DNA of 12,953 nt from Poronia punctata (GCA_022579005.1 MU401977.1:1-12953), one strand, 5' to 3'; counted from the stretch's first letter, positions 1-9,895 are shown. Program-made: numbers and translations. The notes: generated from the sequence alone by a model not told the origin.

Positions 1-654
1 AGTACTATTAAAGTTAAAAATAGCTTTTTTTTTATTTTTTATAAGCGCTATAAATAAAAAGCTAAGTTTATTAGTTTTTTTAATATATAGCTTAGCAAAA
101 GCTTTTACTAGCTTATAAGTTTTTTAGTAAAATTTTTTAGTTGTTTATATATAGCATATTTTTTTAAAAGTATTTTTAGCTATATATTAGTTAAATACTT
201 AAGCTTATTTTATTAAAGTTTTTAAAGTATTTTTATTATTAAATTTTTTAGTAATATAATTTAAAGTTTTGCTTTTTATTTTTAAAAATAAGTAAAAAAG
301 TATAGTAAATTGTTTATAAGCTTTTATTTAAAAGATTTTATTTATTTTAAAAATAATCTTTATAAAGTTACTATTTTAGTATAATATTTTAGCTAAAGCT
401 TATTACTTTATAGCTATGCGCATTTTTGTACGTTTTTTATTTTTTTAAGCTATAACTAGTTAGTAGTTAAAATATTAGTTTTTAGTAGCGCTACTAACGT
501 AGTACTACTAGGTTAAGTTAATTTTAATTAAGTTAAATTATTAAGTTAAAATATTATGTTTTTTAACTAGTATTAATAACTTTAAAATTGTTATAATTAG
601 ATTATAAAAAAAGCAAAGCTTTTAAAGGTAACTTAATTTATTGCTAAAAATCTT
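1..654 (-). pseudogene. T-rich decayed region, possible minus-strand coding remnant
   Basis: The plus strand is T-rich here, opposite to the A-rich plus-strand retroelement that follows. On the minus strand, the frame whose last codon is the complement of bases 1-3 runs for about 139 codons (roughly 1-415) with about nine stops, fewer than expected in such AT-rich DNA, and the stops could be former Gln or Trp codons. I do not recognise the product; lysine- and leucine-rich helical stretches are all that can be read. The composition matches the T-rich blocks at 3273-4571 and 11815-12953, so it may belong to the same older minus-strand element, but that is inference. Bases 416-654 hold the palindromes listed separately and short repeats of a TTAAGTTAA-like word around 512-560; I see no gene there. 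Confidence 0.3.
482..509. repeat. Two adjacent perfect palindromes
   Basis: Bases 482-497 form a perfect 16-bp palindrome, TTAGTAGCGCTACTAA. Bases 500-509, GTAGTACTAC, form a second perfect palindrome sharing the AGTA/TACT words. Both stand out because they keep CG and GC steps in a region almost stripped of C and G. They could fold as small hairpins or cruciforms or be part of the end of a decayed element. No function can be assigned. Confidence 0.5.
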
Positions 655-677
655 AAAAAAAAAAAAAAAAAAAAAAA
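655..677. repeat. Run of 23 A
   Basis: This is an uninterrupted homopolymer of 23 adenines. It marks the boundary between T-rich DNA on the left and a less mutated island on the right. A retrotransposed poly(A) tail would look like this, but no LINE or SINE body is recognisable to its left, so simple replication slippage is equally possible. Confidence 0.85.
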
Positions 678-833
678 GCCTTTAAGCTCTTGTTAAAAAA
701 GCAAACCTATATGTACACTAACTAGTAAAGCTATAGCTGTTTATAGGTGCAAGCCTTTATATTTACTGTTTAAAGGAGGTAATAGCTATAAGCTACCTAA
801 TTAGCTATACTGCTATTAACTAATCTATAACTC
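678..833. other. Lightly mutated island
   Basis: This roughly 155-bp stretch keeps words that are nearly absent elsewhere in the window, including CTCTTG, GTGCAAGCC, AGGAGG, ATGTACAC and AATCTATAACTCT. It therefore looks much less affected by C-to-T mutation than the truncated retroelement starting at 834. It could be single-copy host DNA or the border of another element. I find no convincing reading frame, tRNA or other RNA fold in it. Confidence 0.45.
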
Positions 834-1815
834 TAAGTTATTATAGTATAAGTTTTATTAAAAAAGCTTAAAGTAAAACGTTTAAAAATACGTTACTAGC
901 TATATATAATATAAAAAGCTTAAAAGCTAAAGTATAAACTTTATAAAAAGCTTTAATTATTACTTTTATTAAAGTAGCTTTTTTAAAATATTAGCTTAAA
1001 TTTTATTATAAAACTACTTTTATATATAAAAGTAAATAGCAATGTTTATAATATAATTTTAATTATTATAAACTAGTTTATAAAAATAGTATTATTTATT
1101 TTTATATAAGAAATGCTTAACACTATTAAGCTTATAATAATTATATACTATAAAATAAACTACTAGTATAAGTTTTTTAAAAAAATTATAAGTAATAAAA
1201 ATAAACTTATTATAAGTAAATTTTAATTTTTTTTTTATAAAGTATAAAAAGTATGTTAGCAACTATTTACTATATAGCACTTTTAAACTAATAGCTAAAT
1301 AAAATAAATATACTAGATTTTAAAAAAGTACTTTTATACTTTTTATAATAGTAAGCTAAATAGCTAAGTAAAAATACTAGCAAATATTAAGTTTATATAT
1401 AATAATAGCTAATATATTATTATAAGCTACTTATTATTTAAAGCGCTATATAAATACTACTTAAAAAGTATTAAATATATATTAAAACAGCTTTAATTTA
1501 ATATTTAAAAAGTAAAAAAAAAGCTATAGTAAATAAAAGCTATATACTATATAGTTTATAAGCATTAAAAGTAAGCAGTTAAATTAATATAAAAATATTA
1601 TAATAAACATTATATACTAAAAAAGCTTTAAATAAATAATATAATAAAGTTATTAATAATATATTTTAAGTTTAAGTATAAAAAAAAGCTAGCTTTTATA
1701 TATATTTAAATTAAAGTTTTTAAAAAAGTTAAAATTTAAGCATATTAAATTAAGTTATTTAAAATTTATTTTTAAGTTTATAATATATTTTTTATATTAT
1801 TATTTAAACTATAAA
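834..1815 (+). pseudogene. Integrase remnant (Ty3/gypsy), broken
   Basis: This is the integrase (rve superfamily) of the truncated copy, which in a live element joins retrotransposon cDNA to the host genome. Readable landmarks are the tail of the HHCC zinc-finger region at about 834-900, the strand around 1040-1100 matching a typical V-DRFSKM-F motif, and the block starting at 1278 that matches the conserved HPQTDGQTER region of gypsy integrases with its Gln codons now stops. The GPY/F-like C-terminal module lies at about 1680-1810. The frame moves from position class 1 (codon at 865) to class 0 (codon at 1257) through a one-base loss near 908. In-frame stops fall where Gln, Trp or Arg codons would be. 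It cannot make a functional protein. Confidence 0.8.
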
Positions 1816-1881
1816 TAAACTAGCTAAAAAATAGCAATTAAATAGCATTGCTTAAGTTAAAAAGTAAATAAAAAAAAATAA

Positions 1882-2035
1882 GCAATAAAAAATATTCTTT
1901 AGTATTAAAATAACTAAAGTAAATAAAAATACTTAATAAAATAAAAAGGCTAGCTAGTAAAATATAATATTTAAAAGCTAGCTAAATACTTAGTAAATAT
2001 AAGCTGCTTACTAAACTAATATAAAAAAAAATTAA
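1882..2035 (+). pseudogene. Chromodomain remnant of the truncated copy
   Basis: About 50 codons from 1882 match the C-terminal chromodomain typical of chromovirus integrases. Visible are the start of the domain (VEKIL-like, here AIKNIL), the YLIKWKGW-like core with its Trp codons now TAA or TAG, and the following NTWEP-like and LV-N segments. In live elements this domain binds methylated histone H3K9 and directs integration to heterochromatin. The frame differs from that of the integrase body (class 1 versus class 0). The same shift is seen in the full copy, so it predates the separation of the two copies or marks a family-wide irregularity. Confidence 0.75.
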
Positions 2036-3166
2036 AAAAGTTTATACTAAATAAAATAATAAATAAAGTAATTATATTAATATATAAGCACTAAAGTTAT
2101 AAAGTATATAATTTAATTAATAAAAAAATAATAAGCTATTACTAAGCAAGCTAAGCTAAGGTATAATATTATAAAAACTAAAAACTTATATTTTAATAAG
2201 CTTATTATAATTAAAGCATACTTAATTTATTAATATAAAAAGCATTATTACTAAGTAAAAAGTTAAAAAGCAAAAGCTAAAAAATAGCTAAAAAAGTAAA
2301 TAATATACTATATTATTAAAATAGCTATAATTAAAAATAAATAGCGTAGTTTAATAAGTATTATAAATAAAGCTAGCAGTAGTAATAAAAACTATATTAT
2401 AAGTAAAAATCTTTTAATAAGCTTTGCTAATTTTAAAAAACGTTTTAATACTTTTATTTTTATAAATTTTCTTAAAGTTTAGCTTTTTATTAGCAGCTTT
2501 TAAAATAAACATATGTAACTAGCATAAACAAGTATTTAAATTGCTTAAAAGGCTATTTTAATACTTTAAAAAAATAGCATACTAAGCTTTATATAAAATA
2601 TTATTAAAGTTATTAAGTAAAAGCTTTTTTTTGCTAATATAAAACTATTAAGTAATAGTAACTATACTAACAAGCAAGTAATAAAAGTATAAACTATAAA
2701 AAAAGCAATAGTAATAGTTAATAAATAATAAATAAAAACTAATTTTTAATAAATAGCAGCATAGCATTTTTACTTTTTTTTTACTAGTATAACTAGCCTT
2801 TTTTTAAAAGCAACTATATACTAAAAAGCTAAGCTTACTTTAAATAAATAAAATATATACTAACTTATAGTTATAAAAGTATTTTTTAGCAAAATAACGT
2901 TTTTTTGCTTATTATTATTATTTTTATTTTTAGCTTTAGCAATAGTAGCTTAATAAGTTTACTAAACTATAAAAATTTTAGTATAAAAGCAAGCAGCATA
3001 CTATATAATATTATAAGCTATACTAAGCAAAGCAAAAAGTATTTAAAAAAAAATTAATATTTAGCAAAACTAATAAGTAAAAAAGCAATAAACATATAGC
3101 ACAATAGCTATAATAGTTATGCTTATAAAAAGCATAATTAACGTTGCTAAAGCAATAAAAATTAAT
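2036..3166 (+). other. Post-chromodomain tail of the truncated copy
   Basis: These 1.1 kb follow the chromodomain and are related to 10116-11160 of the full element. The first part (to about 2312) aligns well. Bases 2313-2740 align poorly, and several later islands are shared, including the word ATAGCAGCATAG and the stretch around 2800-2830. No protein family can be recognised. T-rich patches interrupt the A-rich strand here, for example 2410-2500 and 2760-2820, unlike the pol region. It may be a 3' untranslated region or a lost accessory reading frame. Confidence 0.5.
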
Positions 3167-3272
3167 AGCACTAGAATCTTTAGATCTAAAAATAAAATAT
3201 AAATTAATTAATTAACTAATTAGGATTAAAAGACCGAAGGTCTCTTATGTTAAAATCTTAGGATTTAGTGCT
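3167..3272. repeat. 106-bp imperfect inverted repeat with internal hairpin
   Basis: The left end, 3167-3173 AGCACTA, is the exact reverse complement of the right end, 3266-3272 TAGTGCT. The pairing continues imperfectly inward for about 18-20 bases (AGAATCTTTAGAT against the complement of ATCTTAGGATT). A second, perfect hairpin, AGACC-GAA-GGTCT, sits at 3230-3242. The element keeps many TC and GA dinucleotides, nine in bases 3171-3250, while 360 bases of the neighbouring retroelement family have none. It may be a small MITE-like element or the border of a lost element. No clear target-site duplication is visible, and a tRNA reading was tested and rejected. Confidence 0.5.
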
Positions 3273-3390
3273 TTTAGATTATATAATGTAATTTAGTTTA
3301 ATTTATTTAGTAGTAAACTGTTTAGTTACTTATTATGCTGCCCTCTTTTATAATAAAGTTTAAAACATCCTTGTTTTTATTTATTTAAAA

Positions 3391-3418
3391 AGCTTAAGGT
3401 AGCAAGCTTAAGGTAGCA
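3391..3418. repeat. Perfect tandem duplication of 14 bp
   Basis: The word AGCTTAAGGTAGCA occurs at 3391-3404 and again at 3405-3418 with no difference. The unit keeps a GG and an AAGG context that is rare in the window. Perfect identity in heavily mutated DNA suggests the duplication arose after most of the point mutation. Confidence 0.85.
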
Positions 3419-4016
3419 TATTATTTAAAGCTATATATGTATAGATTTTAATAACTTTTAACTTTAAATTTTAAAGTGTTTTAAAAATTTTACGTTTAAA
3501 GATTGTTTAAAGTATTATAAGAATTTTACTTTTAAAAAATCGTAGGCTAAAGCATTATTTGTTTATATTTTTATTAATTTAGTTTATTTTTTTCTTGTTT
3601 AAGTAGTTTTTAAAACTTTGCTTTTTAGTTAAGTAATTTAATATATTAGTATTGCTATATATGCTAAACTTTTTATAATAGCTTTTTAATGTTTTTTAAC
3701 TAGTTTATTAAAGATTTAAACACTTAGCGCCTAAATTAGTTTATTATTTAATGCTTATTTAAAAATATAGCTTGCTTATAGGTTTATATATTTGTTTATA
3801 TAATTTTAAAAATTCTTTTTATTTTCTAAGCCTAGTTAGTTTTTTAAATATATAATTACCTATTTATATAATAATCTTTATAAAGTAGCTAGTTTTTAAA
3901 GTATAGTATTAGATTTAAATAATTTTTTACTATAAGGTTTTATAATTTAAATTTTTAAGCTAATGTTTTAAATAGCGTTTTTAGTTTTTAAAAAAGTAAA
4001 TATTATTAAAACTAAA

Positions 4017-4067
4017 GCTTATAGTTTTAAAATAGTTAAGGCTTATAGTTTTAAAATATTAGTTAAG
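4017..4067. repeat. Imperfect tandem duplication (24 and 27 bp units)
   Basis: Unit one is 4017-4040 and unit two is 4041-4067. Both begin GCTTATAGTTTTAAAATA and end GTTAAG or its equivalent, with a three-base ATT insertion in the second. Further GTTAA/TTAGTTAA words continue to about 4105, so this is a small locally repetitive patch. No function is apparent. Confidence 0.75.
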
Positions 4068-4566
4068 TTGTTAATATTAGTTAAATTGTTTAAATTAGTT
4101 TTAAAAGCAAGTTTAAGTTTTTTAACTTTGCTGTTTTTAAAGGTTTTGTACTTAAGTTTTTATTACTTTTTTCAAAAAAGTTAAGCGTTTTTGTTTTTTA
4201 ATAATCTTAACAATAATTAAAGTTAAGTATATTTTAAATCTTTTTATTATAAGTTCTATTGCTTTATATTTATATTTATAGTAGTCTGCCTACTATTTTT
4301 AGCGTAGCAAGATTATTTAAAGCTTTAAGTCTTTTAGTAGCTAATTAAGTCTAGCATTAGTTATTTTTATATAAATAAGTTTAAATATAACTTTTAATCT
4401 TATAATTAAATTACTTATAATATATAAAGCTTTTAGTTTTTCTAGTATAATTATAAGTATTAGTATTTATGCTATATTTTTTTAGTTAAGTTTCTTACCT
4501 TTTTAAATTCCTGCTTTTAATTTTTTTATAATATTAATCTATAAAAGGGTATTTAATTGTTTAGCT

Positions 4567-4571
4567 TTTAA
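4567..4571. repeat. Left target-site duplication TTTAA
   Basis: The five bases TTTAA directly precede the 5' LTR and recur directly after the 3' LTR at 11815-11819. Five-base duplications are typical of Ty3/gypsy integration. The word is AT-only and therefore not rare here, but it sits exactly at both independently aligned LTR borders. Confidence 0.65.
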
Positions 4572-4806
4572 TATAACAAGGCACCTACTTATAAAACCTA
4601 CTAGCTGCGCTATTAGTGTATAAACTATATATAGGCCGTACCTACGTTAACTATTAGCTACAGTTTAGCCGGTTATACTCTTTTTTATTTTTTAAGCTAG
4701 TTTAGTTACTTACTTAGTTAACTAAATAAAAATTATTTAATATATTTAGTTTTTAAAATTGCTAGCAACATTACCTTATAACTACTTTATTGCTTAAACT
4801 TTTATA
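4572..4806 (+). repeat. 5' LTR
   Basis: The LTR starts TATAAC, probably a former TGTAAC, and ends TTTATA, probably a former TACA end. It aligns over its whole length to 11581-11814 with 24 transitions, one transversion and one single-base indel. LTRs carry the promoter and polyadenylation signal of the element. No TATA box or poly(A) signal can be singled out because AT-rich words are everywhere. C and G survive mainly in the first 100 bases (for example GGCACC, GGCCGTACC, AGCCGG), the half facing the outside of the element. Confidence 0.9.
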
Positions 4807-6940
4807 CTTTTTTATTTTTATATTTTTAAGTTATAATGCAATATTTAGCAAAAAGATTTAAACTAAAAACTAAGTATAATTTATAACTATTAAGAAAATA
4901 ACTAATAATAATATAAATAAGCTTAATAAACCTAATATTAAAAATAAGCAATAAAAACTAAAAAAGCTAGCTAATAGCTAAACTAAATTTGCAAAAAGTT
5001 AAAAAAAAAGGCTATAAAAAAAGCAAAAAGCCTATTAGCAAACTAAAAAACTTAAAACAAAATATGCTACTTATTAAAATAAATAATTAGCTAATAGCTA
5101 ATAACTTTTAAAAAAGTTAAAAAAATAAAAGCTACTTTTTTTACTTTAAGCTATTGTTATATAATAGCTTATTTAATAAAAGCTTTTACTATAATAGTTT
5201 TTATAAAAGTTTAAAAAGCTAAAAAAACAACTTTTTAAATTAAATTATTAATATAGTAAACTAAAATATATAATTGCTTTAGCTAGTTGCTAAGCAAAAA
5301 AAGCTATAATATAAAAATAACATTAAAGCTTTTATATATAATTATAAGTAGCTAAAGTAAAATATTACTGCTATAAAAATTAAAAACTAAATTATAACTA
5401 TAAAAAAAAGCAATTAATAAAAGCCTAGCTATAAAGATTTAATATAAATTATATAAGCTTTAATATAAGCTAAGTTTAATATTTAAATAAATTAGCGTTT
5501 TTATTGAAATATGTTAAATTATAATAACTTAAAAAACAAAGCTACTTTTAATAACTTTTAAAAGTTTATTTAGCAAAGAAATATTAACTTAAAGCTATTT
5601 AAGCAAACTTTTTAAAAGCAATTATATAAGCTTTAGTAATAAAAAAATAAAAACTTAAAAGATTTTTTTTTTATTAGCAAGTATTAGTATAAAAGCTTAA
5701 AAGCGCTATACTACTAAAAAATAATAGCTAACTAGCTTTTAACTATTAATATAAGCTTTAAAAAAAACTAAAAAAGGTTTTAATAAAGCAACGTATATTA
5801 CTTAATAATATAATAATAATATATTACAAAGCTAAAAAATAATAAAGTACTTAGTATTATGCTAATAAAAAAATAACTACTGTAAAAGTAAAAACATACT
5901 AAATGCTTGCTAAAGTATAAAAAATTAATAAATAACTTAAAAGCGCTTAAATAGTTTAAAAAAAAACTAATAACTTATTTAAATAATAAATAAATTAAAA
6001 TTAAAGCAAATTAATATATACTAGCAATAGCTTTATAAAGTACTATTGCTATAATAAAAAAAAGCTATATAGCTAAGTATTGCTTAAAAAATAAGTAATT
6101 AGTATTAAATTATTAGTTAAGCAAAGTTAAATAAAAACTTTTAAAATAGCTTAAAAATAAAGTATAAAACGTTTAAGCAGCTTAGTTAAACTTTAAAAAT
6201 AAAAAGTTCAAAGCTAAGCTAAAATAAGTTAATATATTTAATTTACTTTAGCAAAGTTTTATAAAGTATTTAATATTATAAAGCTATTTTAAATAATAGC
6301 TATAATTTTTTTAAGCAGTAAGCAAAAGCTAAAAAAAATTATTATAAATATAAATATAAAAGCTTAAGTTAATATTATATATAAAAGCTTTTAAAAAAAA
6401 TACTTATAAAAAGCAAATATTTTACTACTTTTATTAATAAAATTAAATAAAAAGCTAATAAAGTACTAAGTAGCTTATATAGCTAGTTTTTAAATAGTTA
6501 ACGCTTAAAAAATTAAATAAACTTTTAAATAAGTATTTTATATAATATATAAAAAGTAAAAAGTATTAAAGCTTTTAATATTATAGCTAAAAATAAGTTA
6601 GTTAAATATATTATTAAATATAGCTTTTACTTAATAGTTTTATAGCAAATATTAAAAAATAAATTTTAAAAAGTTTGCTAAAAACATAGTTAGTAGTTAA
6701 GTAGCATATATAGCTAACTTAATAAATATAAGTATTAGTTTTTTAAAAAAGCTACTATTTTTTAAAATTAATAATAAGCTTAACATTAAAAATAAAATTA
6801 ATTTACTTAAGTATTTTAAAGCGTTTTAGCATATATACTTTAAGCTATTAGTAAAAAAGTTATTAGTGCTAAAAAAAGCATAATATATAATAAACCTAGT
6901 AAAAAAACTATAAGTACTATTTAGTTTAATTTATTTTATT
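4807..6940 (+). pseudogene. Gag and protease region, decayed beyond recognition
   Basis: The region lies between the 5' LTR and the start of readable reverse transcriptase, exactly where gag (capsid and nucleocapsid) and the aspartic protease belong. It is A-rich on the plus strand like the rest of the coding part. I could not find a convincing CCHC zinc knuckle or a D-S/T-G protease motif in any frame; their Gly, Asp and Cys codons are likely targets of the mutation. The stretch after the LTR (4807-4870) is T-rich and should contain the primer binding site, but no tRNA complement can be recognised. Assignment is by position only. Confidence 0.5.
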
Positions 6941-6949
6941 ATAAACGCT

Positions 6950-7530
6950 TAATAGCAAGTGCTTAAAAAATACTTTAAAAAAAACCTTTAAATAAGCTAT
7001 ATATAGCACTTAAAAGCAAACATAAAAGCTTTTATTTTATTTATACTAAAAAAAAATTATAAAGCTTTATATTAATTATAAAAGCTTAAATAAAATAACT
7101 ATAAAAAATAAGTATTTTTTACTTTTTATATTAAAAATAATAAATAAGCTAAAGTTAGTAAAGATTTTTTAAAGCTAAACTTTTATAACGCTTATTATTA
7201 TATTTAAATTAAGTATAGCAATAAGTAAAAAACTGCTTTTTAAATAAAATATAAGTATTTTAACTATATAGTTATACTTTTTAAATTAACTAATATTTTT
7301 GCAACCTTTTAGGCTTATATATATAAAGCGCTAGCTAAGCTAGTAAATTATATTTATATAATTTACTTAAATAATATTATAATTTTTTTAAAAAAAATAA
7401 AAAAAATATAAAAAGCATTTTTAATTAGTTTATAAGCAATTAGCAAAATATTAACCATTTATAAAGCTATTAAAGTATAAGTTTTTTAAAAGTAAAATGA
7501 AATTTTTAAAATTTATTATTATAACTAAAA
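6950..7530 (+). pseudogene. Reverse transcriptase remnant (Ty3/gypsy), catalytic Asp lost
   Basis: The frame with codons in position class 2 (for example 6956-6958) reads through the classic order of gypsy reverse transcriptase if stops are taken as former Gln, Trp or Arg. It begins with the EYL-NL-GYIRPS-like entry at 6956-7010, followed by the ILFVPKKDGKLR-like block near 7030-7080. The KLDLRDAY-like motif A is at 7172-7195, and the TAF-TKYGHFEY-like and LTNAPATFQ-like blocks at about 7230-7315. The YLDD box is at 7364-7375 and the CEFF-EV-FLG-like block near 7470-7510. Motif A reads KLN (AAC at 7178-7180) and the YLDD box reads YLNN (AAT AAT at 7370-7375). All three catalytic aspartates are therefore Asn by G-to-A change, and the enzyme would be dead even without the stops. 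Confidence 0.88.
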
Positions 7531-7684
7531 AAATAAAAATAAACTTTTAAAAAGTTGCTATTATTTAAAAGTAAAAAGTATTAACTTTAATATATAATAT
7601 ATAAGTATTTTTAAAGTTATAAACTTTTATAAAAAGTTTATAGCTAAATATATAAATGTTATTATACTAATTATAGCTATTTTA

Positions 7685-8010
7685 AAAAATTATACTTTAC
7701 TAAGCTATATTTTTAAATAAACCTTAAAAGTAAATTAAGCATTTAAAAATATAAAAAAAGCTTTTATATTAATAACTACTTTTTACTACTAAAATAGCTA
7801 TTTAAATACTAAAATAAAAATAAATATATTAATAAAAGCAATATTAAAAATATTATTATAGCTTTATAAAAAAACGTAAAAACTAGTTGCTTATTAGTTA
7901 TAAAAGCTTATAAATATAAAAACTAAATAAGCAATAAGCTAGTAAAAGCTTTTAGTAATTATAAAAAACTATAAATATTAGTAATAATAATTTAAAAAAA
8001 CAAATAAAAC
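7685..8010 (+). pseudogene. RNase H remnant of pol
   Basis: Directly downstream of reverse transcriptase and in the same frame (class 2), the codons from 7739 match the AF-LKKAFTTAP block that links the two domains. They continue into the I-DASNKAIGAVL-like start of RNase H at about 7814-7850, then the W-PVAY-SRKL-like block and the YAI--KELLA-like block to about 7985. RNase H removes the RNA strand during cDNA synthesis. The first catalytic Asp is now AAT (7823-7825). Several stops occupy expected Gln or Trp positions. Bases 8010-8880 probably hold the RNase H end and the linker to integrase, including at least one frame-shifting indel; I could not follow the frame there. Confidence 0.78.
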
Positions 8011-8882
8011 TTTTATAATATAAATAAACTATATAGCTTTAAAAAGCATAATTAAGTTACTAGTATAAAACTTTTATAAAAAGCTTACTTGCTAAGTATA
8101 TAAGCTAGTATAGTTTAATTTTAATATAAAGTATTAATTAAGCATATTAAACCTAGCAAATAAACTATTAAAAAAGCTAAATTATATAGCTAAAAAGATT
8201 TAGTATAAAAATATAATACTAATATTAAAAAAAAAGCTTTAACTAGTTAGCAAGCTGCTATAAAAAATATAGTAGTTATTAGCAAAGATTTTATTTAAAA
8301 AACAAAAAAGTAAAGCATTAGCTTATACTACTAAAGCAGCTTAAAAAGCTTTATTAAACTTATACTTATTAGCTTATTTAATAATAAAAGTATAAATTAT
8401 AAACTTATAAGCTTATAAAACGCTAAACGTTTGCTATATAATTATAAATAATTTTTAAAAGCAAAAAAGTAAAAAGTATTAATATATATACTTAACTTAT
8501 ATATTATATACTATATAAATAATAATAGTAACTTATTTAGCAAAAGCTATTACTAAAAGTATAAAAACTATTTCTTTTTTAAAAAAGCTAAAACTATTAT
8601 TTATAATTAATATATTTTATATATTAAAGTTAAAAAATTAGCTTAAAGCAAAACAGCTTTTAAACTAGCAGCTTTAATATAATTTTATAAAATAATTTAT
8701 AAACTATAAGCTAAAAATCTTACTTTTATAAAGCTAGGAAAAATTGCATACTATAAAGCTAAAATATATAAAAAATATTATATTAATAATAAAAATATAT
8801 TATATTTTAAAAAGCAGCTAATAATTTTAGCTTAAAAAGCTTTAGTAAAGCAACTAATATATTAGCACTATAATAACTTAAA

Positions 8883-9895
8883 AGCTAAGTATATAAAAAA
8901 ACTAAAATAGCTAAGTTATTATAATATAAGTTTTATTAAAAAAGCTTAAAGCAAAATGTTTAAAAATACGTTGCTAGCTATATATAATATAAAAAAGCTT
9001 AAAAATTAAAGTATAAGCTTTATAAAAAGCTTTAGTTATTACTTTTATTAAAAAGGCTTTTTTAAAAAATTAGCTTAAATTTTATTATAAAACTATTTTT
9101 ATATATATAAGCAAATAGTAACGTTTATAATATAATTTTAATTATTATAAATTAGTTTATAAAAATAGCATTGTTTATTTTTATATAAAAAATACTTAAT
9201 ACTATTAAGCTTATAGTAATTATATACTATAAAGTAAACTGCTAATATAAGTTTTTAAAAAAAATTATAAATAATAAAAATAAACTTATTATAAGCACAT
9301 ATTAAAAAAAGTTTTATAAAATATAAAAAATATATTAGCAACTATTTATTATATAGCACTTTTAAACTAATAGCTAAATAAAATAAATATATTAAACTTT
9401 AAAAAAGTACTTTTATACTTTTTATAGTAATAAGCTAAATAGCTAAGTTAAAGTGCTAGTAAATGCTAAGTTTATATATAATAATAGCTAATATGCTACT
9501 ATAAGCTATTTACTATTTAAAGCGCTATATAAATACTACTTAAAAAGTATTAAGTATATATTAAAACAGCTTTAATTTAATATTTAAAAAGTAAAAAAAA
9601 AGCTATAGCAAATAAAAGCTATATATTATATAGTTTATAAGCATTAAAAGCAAGTAATAAAGTTAATATAAAAGCATTATAATAAGCGTTATATATTAAA
9701 AAAGTTTTAAATAAGTAACGTAATAAAGCTATTAATAATATACTTTAAGTTTAAATATAAAAAAAAGCTAGCTTTTACGTATATTTAAGTTAAAGTTATT
9801 AAAAAAGTAAAAATTTAAGCGTACTAAATTTAGTTATTTAAAATTTATTTTTAAGTTTATAATATATTTTTTATTATTATTATTTAAGCTATAAA
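8883..9895 (+). pseudogene. Integrase remnant (Ty3/gypsy), DDE triad lost
   Basis: The frame with codons in position class 0 reads the end of the HHCC zinc-binding region (FYWP-like, then YVASC-QC-like) at 8925-8990. The catalytic core follows with D-FI at 9075-9086, a V-DRFSKMA-FI-like strand at about 9135-9175, the VSDR-like block at 9264-9280 and the HPQTDGQTER-like block from 9357. The AKFAYNNS-H-ISPF-ALY-like region comes next near 9465-9530, and a C-terminal GPY/F-like module at about 9760-9890. The catalytic acids have become AAT at 9078-9080, AAT at 9273-9275 and AAA at 9381-9383, that is Asp, Asp, Glu to Asn, Asn, Lys, all by G-to-A. Integrase would insert the cDNA; this copy cannot. 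Confidence 0.9.

Larger units (their letters stand above)
834..3166 (+). mobile_element. Truncated Ty3/gypsy chromovirus copy (3' half of pol, no LTR)
   Basis: This segment is homologous to 8907-11160 of the full element downstream. From 834 to about 2312 the two copies align almost continuously, at roughly 90% identity by eye in the first 360 bases, with differences mainly transitions. From 2313 on, alignment is patchy, with clear islands such as the match of 2745-2830 to 10817-10910. The left break falls inside the integrase zinc-finger region, so gag, protease, reverse transcriptase and RNase H are missing. The right break comes before any LTR. No target-site duplication is visible because both ends are lost. 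It is a non-autonomous, dead fragment. A one-base deletion relative to the other copy, near 908, also shifts the integrase frame. Confidence 0.85.
3273..4571 (-). other. T-rich decayed repeat DNA, left flank of the full element
   Basis: There is no intact gene in these 1.3 kb. The strand bias (T-rich plus strand) matches 11815-12953, and the two regions become contiguous if the 7.2-kb element and one copy of its target duplication are removed, so both probably belong to one older element read on the minus strand. A minus-strand frame at about 4210-4460 has fairly long open stretches, but I cannot identify a family. TC and GA dinucleotides are still present at moderate frequency, so mutation is lighter than in the chromovirus copies. 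A 7-bp perfect stem, ATAGTAG/CTACTAT, with a 5-base loop lies at 4278-4296. Confidence 0.4.

Noticed and set aside
655..677. Poly(A) tail of a LINE or SINE
   Set aside because: No LINE reading frame or SINE promoter is visible on its left, and no target duplication could be found.
834..2035. A Tc1/pogo-type DNA transposase
   Set aside because: My first reading in a different frame suggested this, but the integrase HPQTDGQTER-like block and the chromodomain fit Ty3/gypsy far better.
3167..3272. A tRNA gene, suggested by a 7-bp acceptor-like stem and a GAA anticodon-like loop
   Set aside because: No D arm can be formed, the T-loop-like word is not at the right distance from either end, and the length does not fit a standard cloverleaf even with an intron.
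4807..4830. Primer binding site for a host tRNA after the 5' LTR
   Set aside because: The stretch is nearly all T and A, with no recognisable complement to a tRNA 3' end.
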